The notes under the pieces are model-generated. The model had not been told where the DNA came from. It made no database searches and saw nothing but the letters and a program-made list of their open reading frames with translations. Below, in pieces: positions 1-7,896 of a stretch of 55,961 nucleotides of DNA; the first letter of the stretch is position 1; each line of letters begins with the position of its first letter. Source of the DNA: an uncultured Muribaculaceae bacterium (GTDB lineage Bacteria > Bacteroidota > Bacteroidia > Bacteroidales > Muribaculaceae); the NCBI GenBank assembly GCA_948788915.1, contig CAQFOZ010000009.1, forward strand, positions 1 to 55,961. The letters are read 5' to 3'. The position numbers and the translations under genes were made by a program.

Positions 1-35
1 AGGTTAGTTCGAAAAATTATTATGAAAAACACGTG

Positions 36-75
36 AAAGCGGCTGGTTGAGAAACCGGCCGCTTTCGTGTTTAAT
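36..75 (+). terminator. Rho-independent terminator of a gene left of the window
   Basis: A long GC-rich hairpin (GCGGCTGGTT, GAGA loop, AACCGGCCGC, extended by A-T and G-T pairs) is followed by a T-rich stretch. Nothing inside the window ends here, so it probably ends a plus-strand gene outside the left edge. Confidence 0.75.
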
Positions 76-85
76 TATTTTAAAT

Positions 86-93
86 TATCTTTG
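86..93 (+). promoter_or_regulatory. Promoter -7 box for the GH109-like gene
   Basis: TATCTTTG matches the Bacteroidetes -7 consensus TAnnTTTG and lies 75 nt before the ATG at 168, just after the upstream terminator. The -33 element is weak (TTT near 63). Confidence 0.5.
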
Positions 94-167
94 CGAGGAC
101 AAGAGTGTGAAAACAAGATGACTTCACTCTATTAGAAACATTATTAACAACCCGAGTATCAGTTACA

Positions 168-1799
168 ATGATAACTAAACTTTTACTTTCATCGTTATTG
201 GCATCTTCTTGCCTTATTTCTGTCGCACAATCTTTGTCTCCCTCCACTAAAACCCACTGGGACAAGGGCACACTTGTCATTGACACACCTGAGCGTCCCG
301 CAGGACAGCAACATGTCCTCGGACTGACTGCCCCTAAAATGGAAACCGTTCGCGTAGCTTTCGTGGGACTCGGCATGAGGGGACCGGGAGCAGTCAACCG
401 CTTCGCTCACATCCCCGGTGTTGAGGTTGTTGTTTTATGTGACTATGACTCCACAGCAGCCGAGCGGCCACAAAAATATCTGCGCAAAGCAGGACTTAAA
501 CCCGCAGACGTTTATTTTGGAGAAAACGGCTATAAAGAGATATGCGCACGTCCTGATGTGGATCTGGTATACATCGCCACTGACTGGGATCATCATTTCC
601 CTGTAGCAAAGGCAGCATTGGAAAATGGCAAACATGCCGCCATTGAAGTCCCGTCCGCCATGAATCTCGACCAATGCTGGGAACTTATAGACCTGTCTGA
701 GAAAAACAGAAAGCACTGCATGATTCTTGAAAACTGCTGCTACGATTATTATGAACTCAATGCAATGGCAATGGCACAGGCCGGAGTATTTGGAGAAGTA
801 ATCAGAGCGGAAGGTGCATATATCCATAACCTTGACCCATATTGGGACCGCTACTGGAAAAATCCGGATACAGATCCGGATAGCCTCGGATGGAGACTTA
901 AATACAATATGGAAAACCGTGGAGACCTATACACCACACATGGCCTTGGTCCTGTAGCACAATGCCTTGATATCCACCGTGGAGACCGATTCAAAACCCT
1001 TGTAGCAATGGACACAAAATCCGTTCACGGCAGAAATCTCGTTGAGAAAAAGACAGGAAAACCATGTCCTGAATTCCGCAACGGGGACCACACCACAACC
1101 CTCATGAGGACAGAGAACGGTAAAGTCGTGGAAATCCAGCACAACGTCATGACTCCACAACCTTACAACAGACTCTTTAAACTTACAGGCACGCTCGGTT
1201 ACGCAACTAAATATCCGGAGCCAAAAATCGCACTCGATAAAAACCAGTTGCAAGCATCCGGTGTTCAACCCCAAATAGATGACCTTAACAGCCACAGTTT
1301 TTTGCCGGAAGCAGAATATTCTGAATTGATCGAAAAATATAAACACCCTATAATCCGTAAATATGGTGAGCTTGGACGCGAAATGGGACACGGAGGCATG
1401 GACTTCATGATGGATTCCAGACTGGTATACTGTCTGCAGAACGGACTGCCTCTCGACATGGATGTTTATGATCTTGCTGAATGGTGCTCATTAGGAGAAC
1501 TCGGAGCGCTATCCATGGATAACAACTCTGCGTCCGTGGCTTTTCCGGATTTCACCCGCGGACACTGGAACGAGACAAAAGGTTATCGCCACGCATACGC
1601 TTCTCCGGAAGATGAAATTTATACCGAAGCCAAAGCCAAAGCCTTTACCGAAGCCCAAAAAAAAGCTACAACAGACAATAAATTGTGGCAACTTTACGAT
1701 GCCAAGACATCTGCGCCCAAACAAAATATCCGCGCAAAAGCTGAAAAAGATTACCGTAAGGCTCTGGCAAAATACTACAAAGAAATGAGCGGAAAATAA
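168..1799 (+). CDS. Secreted Gfo/Idh/MocA-family protein, GH109 (alpha-N-acetylgalactosaminidase-like)
   Basis: The 543-residue product has an N-terminal signal sequence of about 22 residues; ASSC near residue 16 could be a weak lipobox. A Rossmann fold follows, with the dinucleotide motif GLGMRGPG at about 67-74 and CDYDS after the second strand. The region around ENRGDLYTTHGLGPVAQ is typical of GH109 enzymes, which use tightly bound NAD+ in an oxidation-elimination-reduction mechanism to remove terminal alpha-N-acetylgalactosamine. Family members usually run to about 450-480 residues; this one has a longer K/A-rich C-terminal tail. It has its own promoter and appears monocistronic. A mucin or O-glycan role fits the sulfatases elsewhere in the window but is inferred. 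Non-glycosidase oxidoreductases share this fold, so substrate is uncertain. Confidence 0.85.
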   Translation: MITKLLLSSLLASSCLISVAQSLSPSTKTHWDKGTLVIDTPERPAGQQHVLGLTAPKMETVRVAFVGLGMRGPGAVNRFAHIPGVEVVVLCDYDSTAAERPQKYLRKAGLKPADVYFGENGYKEICARPDVDLVYIATDWDHHFPVAKAALENGKHAAIEVPSAMNLDQCWELIDLSEKNRKHCMILENCCYDYYELNAMAMAQAGVFGEVIRAEGAYIHNLDPYWDRYWKNPDTDPDSLGWRLKYNMENRGDLYTTHGLGPVAQCLDIHRGDRFKTLVAMDTKSVHGRNLVEKKTGKPCPEFRNGDHTTTLMRTENGKVVEIQHNVMTPQPYNRLFKLTGTLGYATKYPEPKIALDKNQLQASGVQPQIDDLNSHSFLPEAEYSELIEKYKHPIIRKYGELGREMGHGGMDFMMDSRLVYCLQNGLPLDMDVYDLAEWCSLGELGALSMDNNSASVAFPDFTRGHWNETKGYRHAYASPEDEIYTEAKAKAFTEAQKKATTDNKLWQLYDAKTSAPKQNIRAKAEKDYRKALAKYYKEMSGK

Positions 1800-1887
1800 A
1801 TTTAAACAGTTTCCAAAGGAGTTGGAGATATTAAAAATAATTTATACCTTTATTGCACAATACATATTAAGAAACTGTTTATAATTT
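1798..1887. repeat. Inverted repeat pair (end-like motif) after the GH109 stop
   Basis: The arm AAATTTAAACAGTTTC at 1798-1813 is the inverse of GAAACTGTTTATAATTT at 1871-1887, with one extra base, separated by about 57 nt. The left arm begins inside the GH109 stop codon. The motif resembles the repeat after ald (7639) and, more loosely, the terminal repeats of the MITE-like elements. It could be a hairpin in the mRNA 3' end or a remnant of a small mobile repeat. Confidence 0.5.
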
Positions 1888-1936
1888 GGCTTCAATTTTT
1901 AAACAACTTCTTCCAAACACAAAACCTTAATACATT

Positions 1937-2725
1937 ATGCCATCTAATACTATACCCACACTCAAAGAGATTGAGGATTTGGCACTCAAAGCTGGAAAAA
2001 TCGCAATAGAATATTTCCGGCACAGAAATAAAATGCATGTTGCCAATAAATTTAATGACAGTGATTTAGTAACCATAGCTGATAAAGCATGCGATTCATA
2101 TATACGGGAATATATTACGGCTCACTATCCGCATCACTCCATCTTAAGTGAGGAATTGGGATCCACTGTAGGCACCGAAGGCTGGCGCTGGGTTATCGAC
2201 CCGATTGACGGCACCACAAACTTCTATTCCGGCATACCTTTCTGGGCTATCAGCATAGGACTGGAACTTAACGGCATCAAACAATTTGGAGCTGTATATC
2301 TGCCAGCCACAAAAGAGCTTTTCTCTGCACAGAAAGGTCTCGGGGCCCATCTCAACGGTGAGCCGATTCATGTATCCTCCGAGACAGAGCTTTCGCGATG
2401 CGTGATTTCTACCGGGTTTCCAATTGATAAAAACATTAATCCGGATAACAACCTTGATAATTTTTCGGCAATCATGCCGCGCGTAAGAGGTATCAGACGG
2501 CTTGGATCTTCCGCTTCAGACTTATGTTATGTAGCAGCTGGATTCCTGGATGCATATTGGGAACTTAATCTTCATGAATGGGACGTAAACGCAGCCTCTC
2601 TTATTGTAGAAGAGGCAGGTGGTAAAGTCATACGGTTCAGAAAAGACAGAGGTGTGTCACTTCTGGCCGGGAACCAGGACATATGTTCCAAACTCCTCGG
2701 TTACATTCATAATAAGACTCTATAA
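1937..2725 (+). CDS. Inositol monophosphatase family protein (SuhB/CysQ-like)
   Basis: The 262-residue product carries the complete metal-binding signature of the inositol monophosphatase superfamily: EE at about 72-73, WVIDPIDGTTNF at about 85-96 with the two metal-binding Asp, and WDVNAASLIVEEAGG near the C-terminus. Length matches the family (about 260). These are cytosolic Mg2+-dependent phosphatases acting on inositol phosphates, 3'-phosphoadenosine phosphates or related sugar phosphates. The sequence does not settle the substrate. The stop codon directly abuts the ATG of the DUF4492 gene, so it may be co-transcribed with the cytochrome bd genes. Confidence 0.88.
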   Translation: MPSNTIPTLKEIEDLALKAGKIAIEYFRHRNKMHVANKFNDSDLVTIADKACDSYIREYITAHYPHHSILSEELGSTVGTEGWRWVIDPIDGTTNFYSGIPFWAISIGLELNGIKQFGAVYLPATKELFSAQKGLGAHLNGEPIHVSSETELSRCVISTGFPIDKNINPDNNLDNFSAIMPRVRGIRRLGSSASDLCYVAAGFLDAYWELNLHEWDVNAASLIVEEAGGKVIRFRKDRGVSLLAGNQDICSKLLGYIHNKTL

Positions 2726-3076
2726 ATGAGCATTGTCCGATCAATATATGCTTTTTATCGTGACGGTTTTCGCTCGATGACAATCGGTAAAACCCTATGG
2801 ATGATAATAATTATTAAATTAATAGTTCTTTTTGCCATAATCAGGCTGCTTTTCTTTCCTAATATTTTGAAAGAGAATTACGACAGCGATCTTGAGCGGG
2901 CTGAGGCGGTAAGGGACGCAATGACTACAAAAAATGACAGAAATTGCAAATGTTGTAGACTGGTCAAGGGCTCAATTCGCTCTTACGGCCATGTATCACT
3001 GGCTATTTGTGCCACTCACTATCGGGCTGGCGTTCATCGTAGCCATCATGGAGTCCATCTATGTGCGAACAGGTAA
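2726..3076 (+). CDS. DUF4492 small membrane protein, C-terminus apparently frameshifted
   Basis: The first about 70 codons encode a typical DUF4492 protein: FYRDGFRSMTIGKTLW followed by one hydrophobic membrane segment and LLFFPNIL. In Bacteroidetes this small gene commonly precedes cydA; its role is unknown but presumably tied to the bd oxidase. The open frame then runs 143 nt out of frame into cydA and yields a Cys/His/Arg-rich tail unlike a family member. A run of six A at 2929-2934 precedes TGA; one extra A would end the protein there, with a normal ATGA overlap with cydA. I read the extension as an indel in the A run (mutation or sequence error). The true end is probably about 2935. Confidence 0.75.
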   Translation: MSIVRSIYAFYRDGFRSMTIGKTLWMIIIIKLIVLFAIIRLLFFPNILKENYDSDLERAEAVRDAMTTKNDRNCKCCRLVKGSIRSYGHVSLAICATHYRAGVHRSHHGVHLCANR

Positions 3077-4490
3077 TGCACGCTGGAAAGGTATTACAAA
3101 ATTCTGGATGACCCTGTTCGGCATCAACTTTGCCATTGGTGTTGCAACAGGTCTTATTCTCGAATTTGAGTTCGGCACCAACTGGTCCAACTATTCCTGG
3201 TTTGTAGGAGACATATTCGGAGCGCCCCTTGCCATCGAAGGCATATTCGCATTCTTTCTTGAAGCCACGTTCGTCGCAGTGATGTTTTTCGGTTGGAACA
3301 GGGTAAGCAAAAGATTCCATCTTGTTTCAACATGGCTTGTGGCTATTGGAGTATCGCTTTCCGCGCTATGGATCCTTGTTGCAAACGCATGGATGCAGAA
3401 TCCTGTAGGTATGGAATTCGATCCGGCACAGATGCGCAACGTAATGAGTAAATTTAGCGAAGTAGCATTCAACTCCGTTTCTATGAACAAGTTTTTCCAT
3501 GCCACTACGAGCGGATGGTGTCTCGCCGGAGTATTTGTCGCCGGCATATCCTACTGGATGATATGGAGAAAGCGTAATGTTGAAAATGCCCGCCTGTCAA
3601 TGAAAGTAGGAAGCTGGGTAGGTGTTGCCGGAATATTGCTTACCATGTGGACAGGTGACGGTTCTGCTGTGGAGGTATCAAGAGTGCAACCGATGAAACT
3701 CGCTGCAATGGAGGGACTTTATGACGGCAGTTACGGTCAAAGTCTTGTAGGTGTAGGAATACTTAATCCCGATAAACAACCTGGAGACTCACTTCCGGCC
3801 ATGCTCGCTGAAATATCTATACCAAAGGGACTCTCCATACTCGCCAACCATGATCCCAATTCATTCGTGCCTGGAATAAACGATTTGCTTAACGGATATG
3901 AATATGAAAAAAACGGAGCAAAAATTAAAGTAGAGGGAGTTGACACAAAGATAGAACGAGGCAAAGCGGCAATAGAAGCATTACGAATGTACGGAACAGC
4001 CCGAGAAAAAGGGGATTCCGCTACCATGAAAGCATCTCTCACACAACTGAACAAAGATTACGATTGCTTCGGATACGGATATCTGTCCGCTCCGAAGGAT
4101 GCCGTTCCACCGGTAGGAATGACCTTCTATGCGTTCAGGATAATGGTTATGGCAGGAGGCTTCATCCTGCTATGGATGTTTGTAACACTTCTCCTATCCT
4201 ACAAATATCCCAAATGGCTTGGTAACCGTTGGATATGTCTGATTGGGATCCTGTCAATTCCTATTGTGTGGATCTGTAGCCAGGCCGGCTGGGTTGTGGC
4301 TGAAGTTGGCCGCCAACCCTGGGTTATCCAGAACCTGATGCCTACCAATGCCGCTGTTTCCGCTATACCAGCATCTAACGTACAGACCACATTCTGGATC
4401 TTTGCGGCATTATTTACCGCATTACTCATAGCGGAAGTGAGCATAATGTTGAATTATATATCTAAAGCTTCTCAAAAACCCTTTGCATAA
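2934..4490 (+). CDS. cydA: Cytochrome bd ubiquinol oxidase subunit I
   Basis: The 518-residue multi-pass inner-membrane protein holds the b558, b595 and d hemes of the bd oxidase, which oxidises quinol and reduces O2 at high affinity. Visible landmarks are the N-terminal WSRAQFALTAMYHWLFVPLTIG with heme ligand His22, FHATTSGW (second His), the Q-loop region QPMKLAAMEG, and EVGRQPW (the conserved GRQPW motif) near residue 460. The Q loop holds an insert with a charged segment near 310-340, as in other Bacteroidetes. It lies between the DUF4492 gene and cydB and is read as one operon. In a gut anaerobe the enzyme likely scavenges traces of oxygen. Confidence 0.97.
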   Translation: MTEIANVVDWSRAQFALTAMYHWLFVPLTIGLAFIVAIMESIYVRTGNARWKGITKFWMTLFGINFAIGVATGLILEFEFGTNWSNYSWFVGDIFGAPLAIEGIFAFFLEATFVAVMFFGWNRVSKRFHLVSTWLVAIGVSLSALWILVANAWMQNPVGMEFDPAQMRNVMSKFSEVAFNSVSMNKFFHATTSGWCLAGVFVAGISYWMIWRKRNVENARLSMKVGSWVGVAGILLTMWTGDGSAVEVSRVQPMKLAAMEGLYDGSYGQSLVGVGILNPDKQPGDSLPAMLAEISIPKGLSILANHDPNSFVPGINDLLNGYEYEKNGAKIKVEGVDTKIERGKAAIEALRMYGTAREKGDSATMKASLTQLNKDYDCFGYGYLSAPKDAVPPVGMTFYAFRIMVMAGGFILLWMFVTLLLSYKYPKWLGNRWICLIGILSIPIVWICSQAGWVVAEVGRQPWVIQNLMPTNAAVSAIPASNVQTTFWIFAALFTALLIAEVSIMLNYISKASQKPFA

Positions 4491-4491
4491 T

Positions 4492-5571
4492 ATGAATGGA
4501 TTAGAATTTCTCCAAAACTATTGGTGGTTGATCATAAGCCTTGTAGGCGCAATACTTGTTTTCATGCTCTTTGTGCAAGGGGGACAGACATTCCTTTTCT
4601 GTAAGAGTCTTTCTCCATACACAGATCTGATAACAGCTTCAATTGGTCGCAAATGGGAACTCACATACACCACTCTTGTGCTCTTCGGTGGAGCATTCTT
4701 CGCGTCTTTTCCTCTTTTTTATTCAACCAGTTTCGGTGGAGCATATTGGCTCTGGATGGCCATACTTCTAAGCTTCGTCATTCAGGCTGTAAGTTATGAA
4801 TACCGTCGCAAAAAAGGGAACATATATGGTGCCCGGTTCTATGAGACTTTGCTCTTGCTGAACGGGCTATTAGGCTGCACTCTTCTCGGAATAGCTGTCG
4901 GTACAATGTTCTTTGGTGCTGATTTCACAGTTTCAAAGTCAAATCTACTTGATCCCGGACAGCCTGTAATTTCCCAATGGGGACCCTTGCACGGGCTGGA
5001 AGCGATAGCAGACTGGCGCTGTCTGTTGCTTGGAGTAACAATCCTCTTCTTTGCCAGAACTCTTGGTGCGTTGTATCTCCAGAACAATGTCCGCTCCGAC
5101 CATAAGTTTGCAAGCGCCATCAGGAGGGCGGTCCTTGTAAACGGTCTGATTTTTGCCGTACTGTTCGTTGCTTTCGTAATTGTTCTTTTAGCTCAGCGTC
5201 CCATATATCTCACAAATCTGACAACTTTATGGTGGTTCGGATTCCTCTTTGTTCTAGGTGTGATACTGGCACTTCTGGGCATATATACCGGAGCATTTAC
5301 CAAATCAAAGGCAGGTATCTGGTGGAGCGGAACCGGCACAATTCTTGTTGTTCTCTCATTATTGGCGGCAGCAGGATTGAACGGCAATTCATATCTTCCG
5401 TCTATAACGGATCCCGCTTCATCGTTGACTATAGCCAACAGCTCTTCATCTGAATACACCCTTCGTACAATGGCATGGGTCAGTATAGCCATTCCTTTTG
5501 TGGTTGCATACATAACATATGTATGGAGTAAGATGAATAAGGGAGGAATAACAAAACAGGACATACATTAA
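4492..5571 (+). CDS. cydB: Cytochrome bd ubiquinol oxidase subunit II
   Basis: The ATG at 4492 gives MNGLEFLQNYWW, a typical CydB N-terminus, one base after the cydA stop; an in-frame TTG at 4483 would overlap cydA and is less likely. The 359-residue product is strongly hydrophobic with about eight or nine membrane segments and contains GPLHGLEAIADWRCLLLG, characteristic of the family. CydB forms the heterodimer with CydA. It ends 33 nt before the DUF6155 gene. Confidence 0.96.
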   Translation: MNGLEFLQNYWWLIISLVGAILVFMLFVQGGQTFLFCKSLSPYTDLITASIGRKWELTYTTLVLFGGAFFASFPLFYSTSFGGAYWLWMAILLSFVIQAVSYEYRRKKGNIYGARFYETLLLLNGLLGCTLLGIAVGTMFFGADFTVSKSNLLDPGQPVISQWGPLHGLEAIADWRCLLLGVTILFFARTLGALYLQNNVRSDHKFASAIRRAVLVNGLIFAVLFVAFVIVLLAQRPIYLTNLTTLWWFGFLFVLGVILALLGIYTGAFTKSKAGIWWSGTGTILVVLSLLAAAGLNGNSYLPSITDPASSLTIANSSSSEYTLRTMAWVSIAIPFVVAYITYVWSKMNKGGITKQDIH

Positions 5572-5604
5572 TCACGATTCACAGGTCTTGACAACAGAAC
5601 AGAC

Positions 5605-6117
5605 ATGTCGAAAGCAACACTGAAAAAAGTATTGAAAAACATGAATGCCGACCAGTTGAGGGAAGTTATTTGTGAACTTTATGAAGTGCGGCCGGAAGCA
5701 AAAGAATATCTTGAGTTTTGGATAGACCCGGATATCGCAAAGGAAAGCGAGAAATATCGGTTACGTATTTTCAAACTGTTCTTTCTCTCCGAAGGACGAC
5801 CTCGCAAGAGTCCGGACTTCAAGGGTCTCAGGACTCTGCTCAAATATTTCTCTACACTCTATGTAGATCTTGAGAAGCAAGTTGAATTGCGCCTATATGC
5901 GTTTGAAATATATTTTCTTTGGCTTGAGACACGAAACAGAGTAACGTCTCATCAAAAAAGATCTGAAAGCTTCTACAAAGATATAGAAGAATTCATTGAC
6001 ACAAACCAGTTGAGAGAATCTTATTCTCTCCGACTACAAAGAGCACAAAATGAATTCAAGAAATTATTTGAGCGCGGAGACCGGAGAAGTCACCGCCGCT
6101 GGCGAAGATGGCAGTAA
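5605..6117 (+). CDS. DUF6155 family protein
   Basis: A 170-residue soluble, charged and helical protein resembling the Bacteroidetes family DUF6155 (N-terminal pattern SKATLKKVLKNMNADQLREVI, basic C-terminus RRSHRRWRRW). It has no signal peptide or membrane segment and no known function. It lies 33 nt after cydB and before a strong terminator at 6134, so it is probably the last gene of the cyd transcript. The family name is from memory of its sequence pattern. Confidence 0.7.
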   Translation: MSKATLKKVLKNMNADQLREVICELYEVRPEAKEYLEFWIDPDIAKESEKYRLRIFKLFFLSEGRPRKSPDFKGLRTLLKYFSTLYVDLEKQVELRLYAFEIYFLWLETRNRVTSHQKRSESFYKDIEEFIDTNQLRESYSLRLQRAQNEFKKLFERGDRRSHRRWRRWQ

Positions 6118-6133
6118 GAACCGGATCCAAAAT

Positions 6134-6170
6134 AAAAAAGTTCCTTGCAATTAGTGCAGGGAACTTTTTT
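6134..6170 (+). terminator. Terminator of the cydAB operon
   Basis: Stem AAAAAAGTTCCTTGCA against TGCAGGGAACTTTTTT with a 5-nt loop and a T-rich tail, 17 nt after the DUF6155 stop. Confidence 0.9.
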
Positions 6171-6199
6171 ATTCTTATTTCTTCATGGCATATTTGATA

Positions 6200-6372
6200 A
6201 GTAAGTGTTCAAATTTAATTTATACTTAATGCGAGTTATTTTTTAACGATTACGGTGCGGATCGATAGAGCATATACAGCTGAATGACAATCCGTAAGCG
6301 GTCAAAGAAAGCAAATACAATAAGTATTAAAGATTAAAAAACACTTTTGTCGTTTAAATTTGAACACTTACT
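6200..6372. mobile_element. MITE-like element, copy 1 (173 bp, 19-bp terminal inverted repeats)
   Basis: The ends AGTAAGTGTTCAAATTTAA and TTAAATTTGAACACTTACT are perfect 19-bp inverted repeats, and the element is flanked on both sides by TA (6198-6199 and 6373-6374). No ORF lies inside. A second copy at 43340-43523 shares both ends and much of the interior (for example TTATACTTAATGCGAG and GACAATCCGTAAG). This is the structure of a non-autonomous element moved in trans; TA duplication would suit an IS630/Tc1-mariner-type transposase (inference). It lies between the cyd terminator and the ald promoter. Confidence 0.8.
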
Positions 6373-6444
6373 TAATATATTTAACGGGACAAACTTATAA
6401 GCAACAAATGTGTAAAAATATGTTTAAAAACATATTTTTCTGCA

Positions 6445-6475
6445 TTGGATAAAAATTTAAACTTTTATAAATTTA
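6445..6475 (+). promoter_or_regulatory. Promoter of ald
   Basis: TTG at 6445-6447 and TAAATTTA at 6468-6475 with 20-nt spacing fit the Bacteroidetes promoter pattern, 53 nt before the ald ATG. Confidence 0.55.
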
Positions 6476-6528
6476 CGCGTCAATCTTACGACACTAATCA
6501 TTTATCTAACCTTTAAGATAATTATACC

Positions 6529-7641
6529 ATGAAGATCGGAATTCCCAAAGAGATCAAAAACAACGAGAACCGTGTAGGAGCAACCCCTGCAGGAGTTAAA
6601 GAACTTGTAGCACACGGACACGTGGTGTTCGTACAGCATACAGCCGGTGAAGGCAGTGGTTTTGCCGACGAAGAATATACGGCTGCAGGTGCTTCAATTC
6701 TTCCTACCATCGAGGATGTATATGCTACTGCAGAGATGATTATAAAAGTCAAGGAACCTATCAAGCCGGAATACTCTCTCATCCGCAAAGGACAGGTGCT
6801 TTTTACATATTTCCATTTTGCCTCCGATCTTGAGCTCACACAGGCAATGATTAAGGCAGAAGCTATCTGTATCGCCTACGAAACAGTTACAGACCGCGAC
6901 AATCGACTCCCATTGCTGATACCAATGAGTGAGGTTGCCGGAAGAATGTCCATTCAGGAAGGCGCCCGCTTCCTTGAGAAACCGCAAGGCGGACGCGGTG
7001 TACTGCTTGGAGGCGTACCAGGAGTGAAACCGGCAAAAGTACTGGTACTCGGAGCCGGAGTTGTAGGCACAAACGCAGCCTTGATGGCAGCCGGACTGGG
7101 AGCAGATGTCACCATAACCGATATATCTCTCCCGACTTTACGCCATTGTGCAGAGACAATGCCCAAGAACGTAAAAACACTTTACTCATCCAAACATAAT
7201 ATAGAAGAGGAGTTGCCCTCTACAGATCTTGTGATCGGCTCGGTGCTTGTGCCAGGAGCCAAAGCACCACACCTGATCACAAAAAAGATGGTAAGTCTGA
7301 TGCGTCCCGGAAGTGTAATGGTTGATGTTGCCGTAGACCAGGGAGGATGCTTCGAGACTACTCATCCGACAACTCATTCCGATCCGACATATGTTGTTGA
7401 CGGAGTCATACAATATGCTGTTGCCAATATACCGGGAGCTGTGCCGTTCACCTCAACTATGGCTCTTACCAATGCCACACTCCCTTACGCTCTAAAATTA
7501 GCGGATATGGGGTGGCAGAAAGCATGTCAGAAAGATAAAGGTCTCGCAGACGGTGTAAACATGGTAGATGGCAAAATAACCTTCAAAGGAGTTGCCGATG
7601 CATTCGACATGCCTTACACACCGGTTTCTGAAGTTCTCTAA
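6529..7641 (+). CDS. ald: Alanine dehydrogenase
   Basis: The 370-residue product starts MKIGIPKEIKNNENRV, diagnostic of the alanine dehydrogenase / transhydrogenase-alpha family. It has the NAD-binding glycine motif VLGAGVVGTNAA near 170-181, YFHFASD in the pyruvate site and GIPKE at the N-terminus. The length is that of Ald and there is no transhydrogenase membrane extension. It catalyses NAD-dependent interconversion of L-alanine with pyruvate and ammonia in the cytosol. It is monocistronic, with its own promoter and terminator. The stop codon TAA forms the first bases of an end-like repeat. Confidence 0.95.
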   Translation: MKIGIPKEIKNNENRVGATPAGVKELVAHGHVVFVQHTAGEGSGFADEEYTAAGASILPTIEDVYATAEMIIKVKEPIKPEYSLIRKGQVLFTYFHFASDLELTQAMIKAEAICIAYETVTDRDNRLPLLIPMSEVAGRMSIQEGARFLEKPQGGRGVLLGGVPGVKPAKVLVLGAGVVGTNAALMAAGLGADVTITDISLPTLRHCAETMPKNVKTLYSSKHNIEEELPSTDLVIGSVLVPGAKAPHLITKKMVSLMRPGSVMVDVAVDQGGCFETTHPTTHSDPTYVVDGVIQYAVANIPGAVPFTSTMALTNATLPYALKLADMGWQKACQKDKGLADGVNMVDGKITFKGVADAFDMPYTPVSEVL

Positions 7642-7656
7642 GAAACTGTTTATTAG
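7639..7656. repeat. End-like short repeat at the ald stop codon
   Basis: TAAGAAACTGTTTATTAG begins with the ald stop codon and matches TTAAGAAACTGTTTATAA at 1868-1885. It is one of several related motifs in the window found at gene ends. Confidence 0.45.
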
Positions 7657-7700
7657 AATAAAACCGGGTGATTAATAACAAATCACCCAGTTTTATTTTT
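7657..7700 (+). terminator. Terminator of ald
   Basis: Stem AATAAAACCGGGTGATT against AATCACCCAGTTTTATT with one mismatch, then TTT. It starts 16 nt after the ald stop. Confidence 0.88.
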
Positions 7701-7859
7701 ATCCGGAGACATCAGGGCTTATGTTTAGTAAAAAATATTTGAATTCCCAAGTAACACGCTTGCATCAGAAATATATAAGTTATTACGATTTTCTAAAAAA
7801 AATTAGGGAGGGATAAATCAATTTCCATATCTAAAATGCTGTTTATCCGAAAATAATTA

Positions 7860-7867
7860 TATCTTTG
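7860..7867 (+). promoter_or_regulatory. -7 box for the LRR surface-protein gene
   Basis: TATCTTTG fits TAnnTTTG and lies 29 nt before the ATG at 7897. No clear TTG at -33. Confidence 0.45.
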
Positions 7868-7896
7868 TAATTTATTAGTACATTATATATTTCATT

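Noticed and set aside
1..60. GGTTAGTTCGAA near the left edge as a tRNA T-arm
   Set aside because: No cloverleaf can be built around it; the following sequence is a terminator hairpin.
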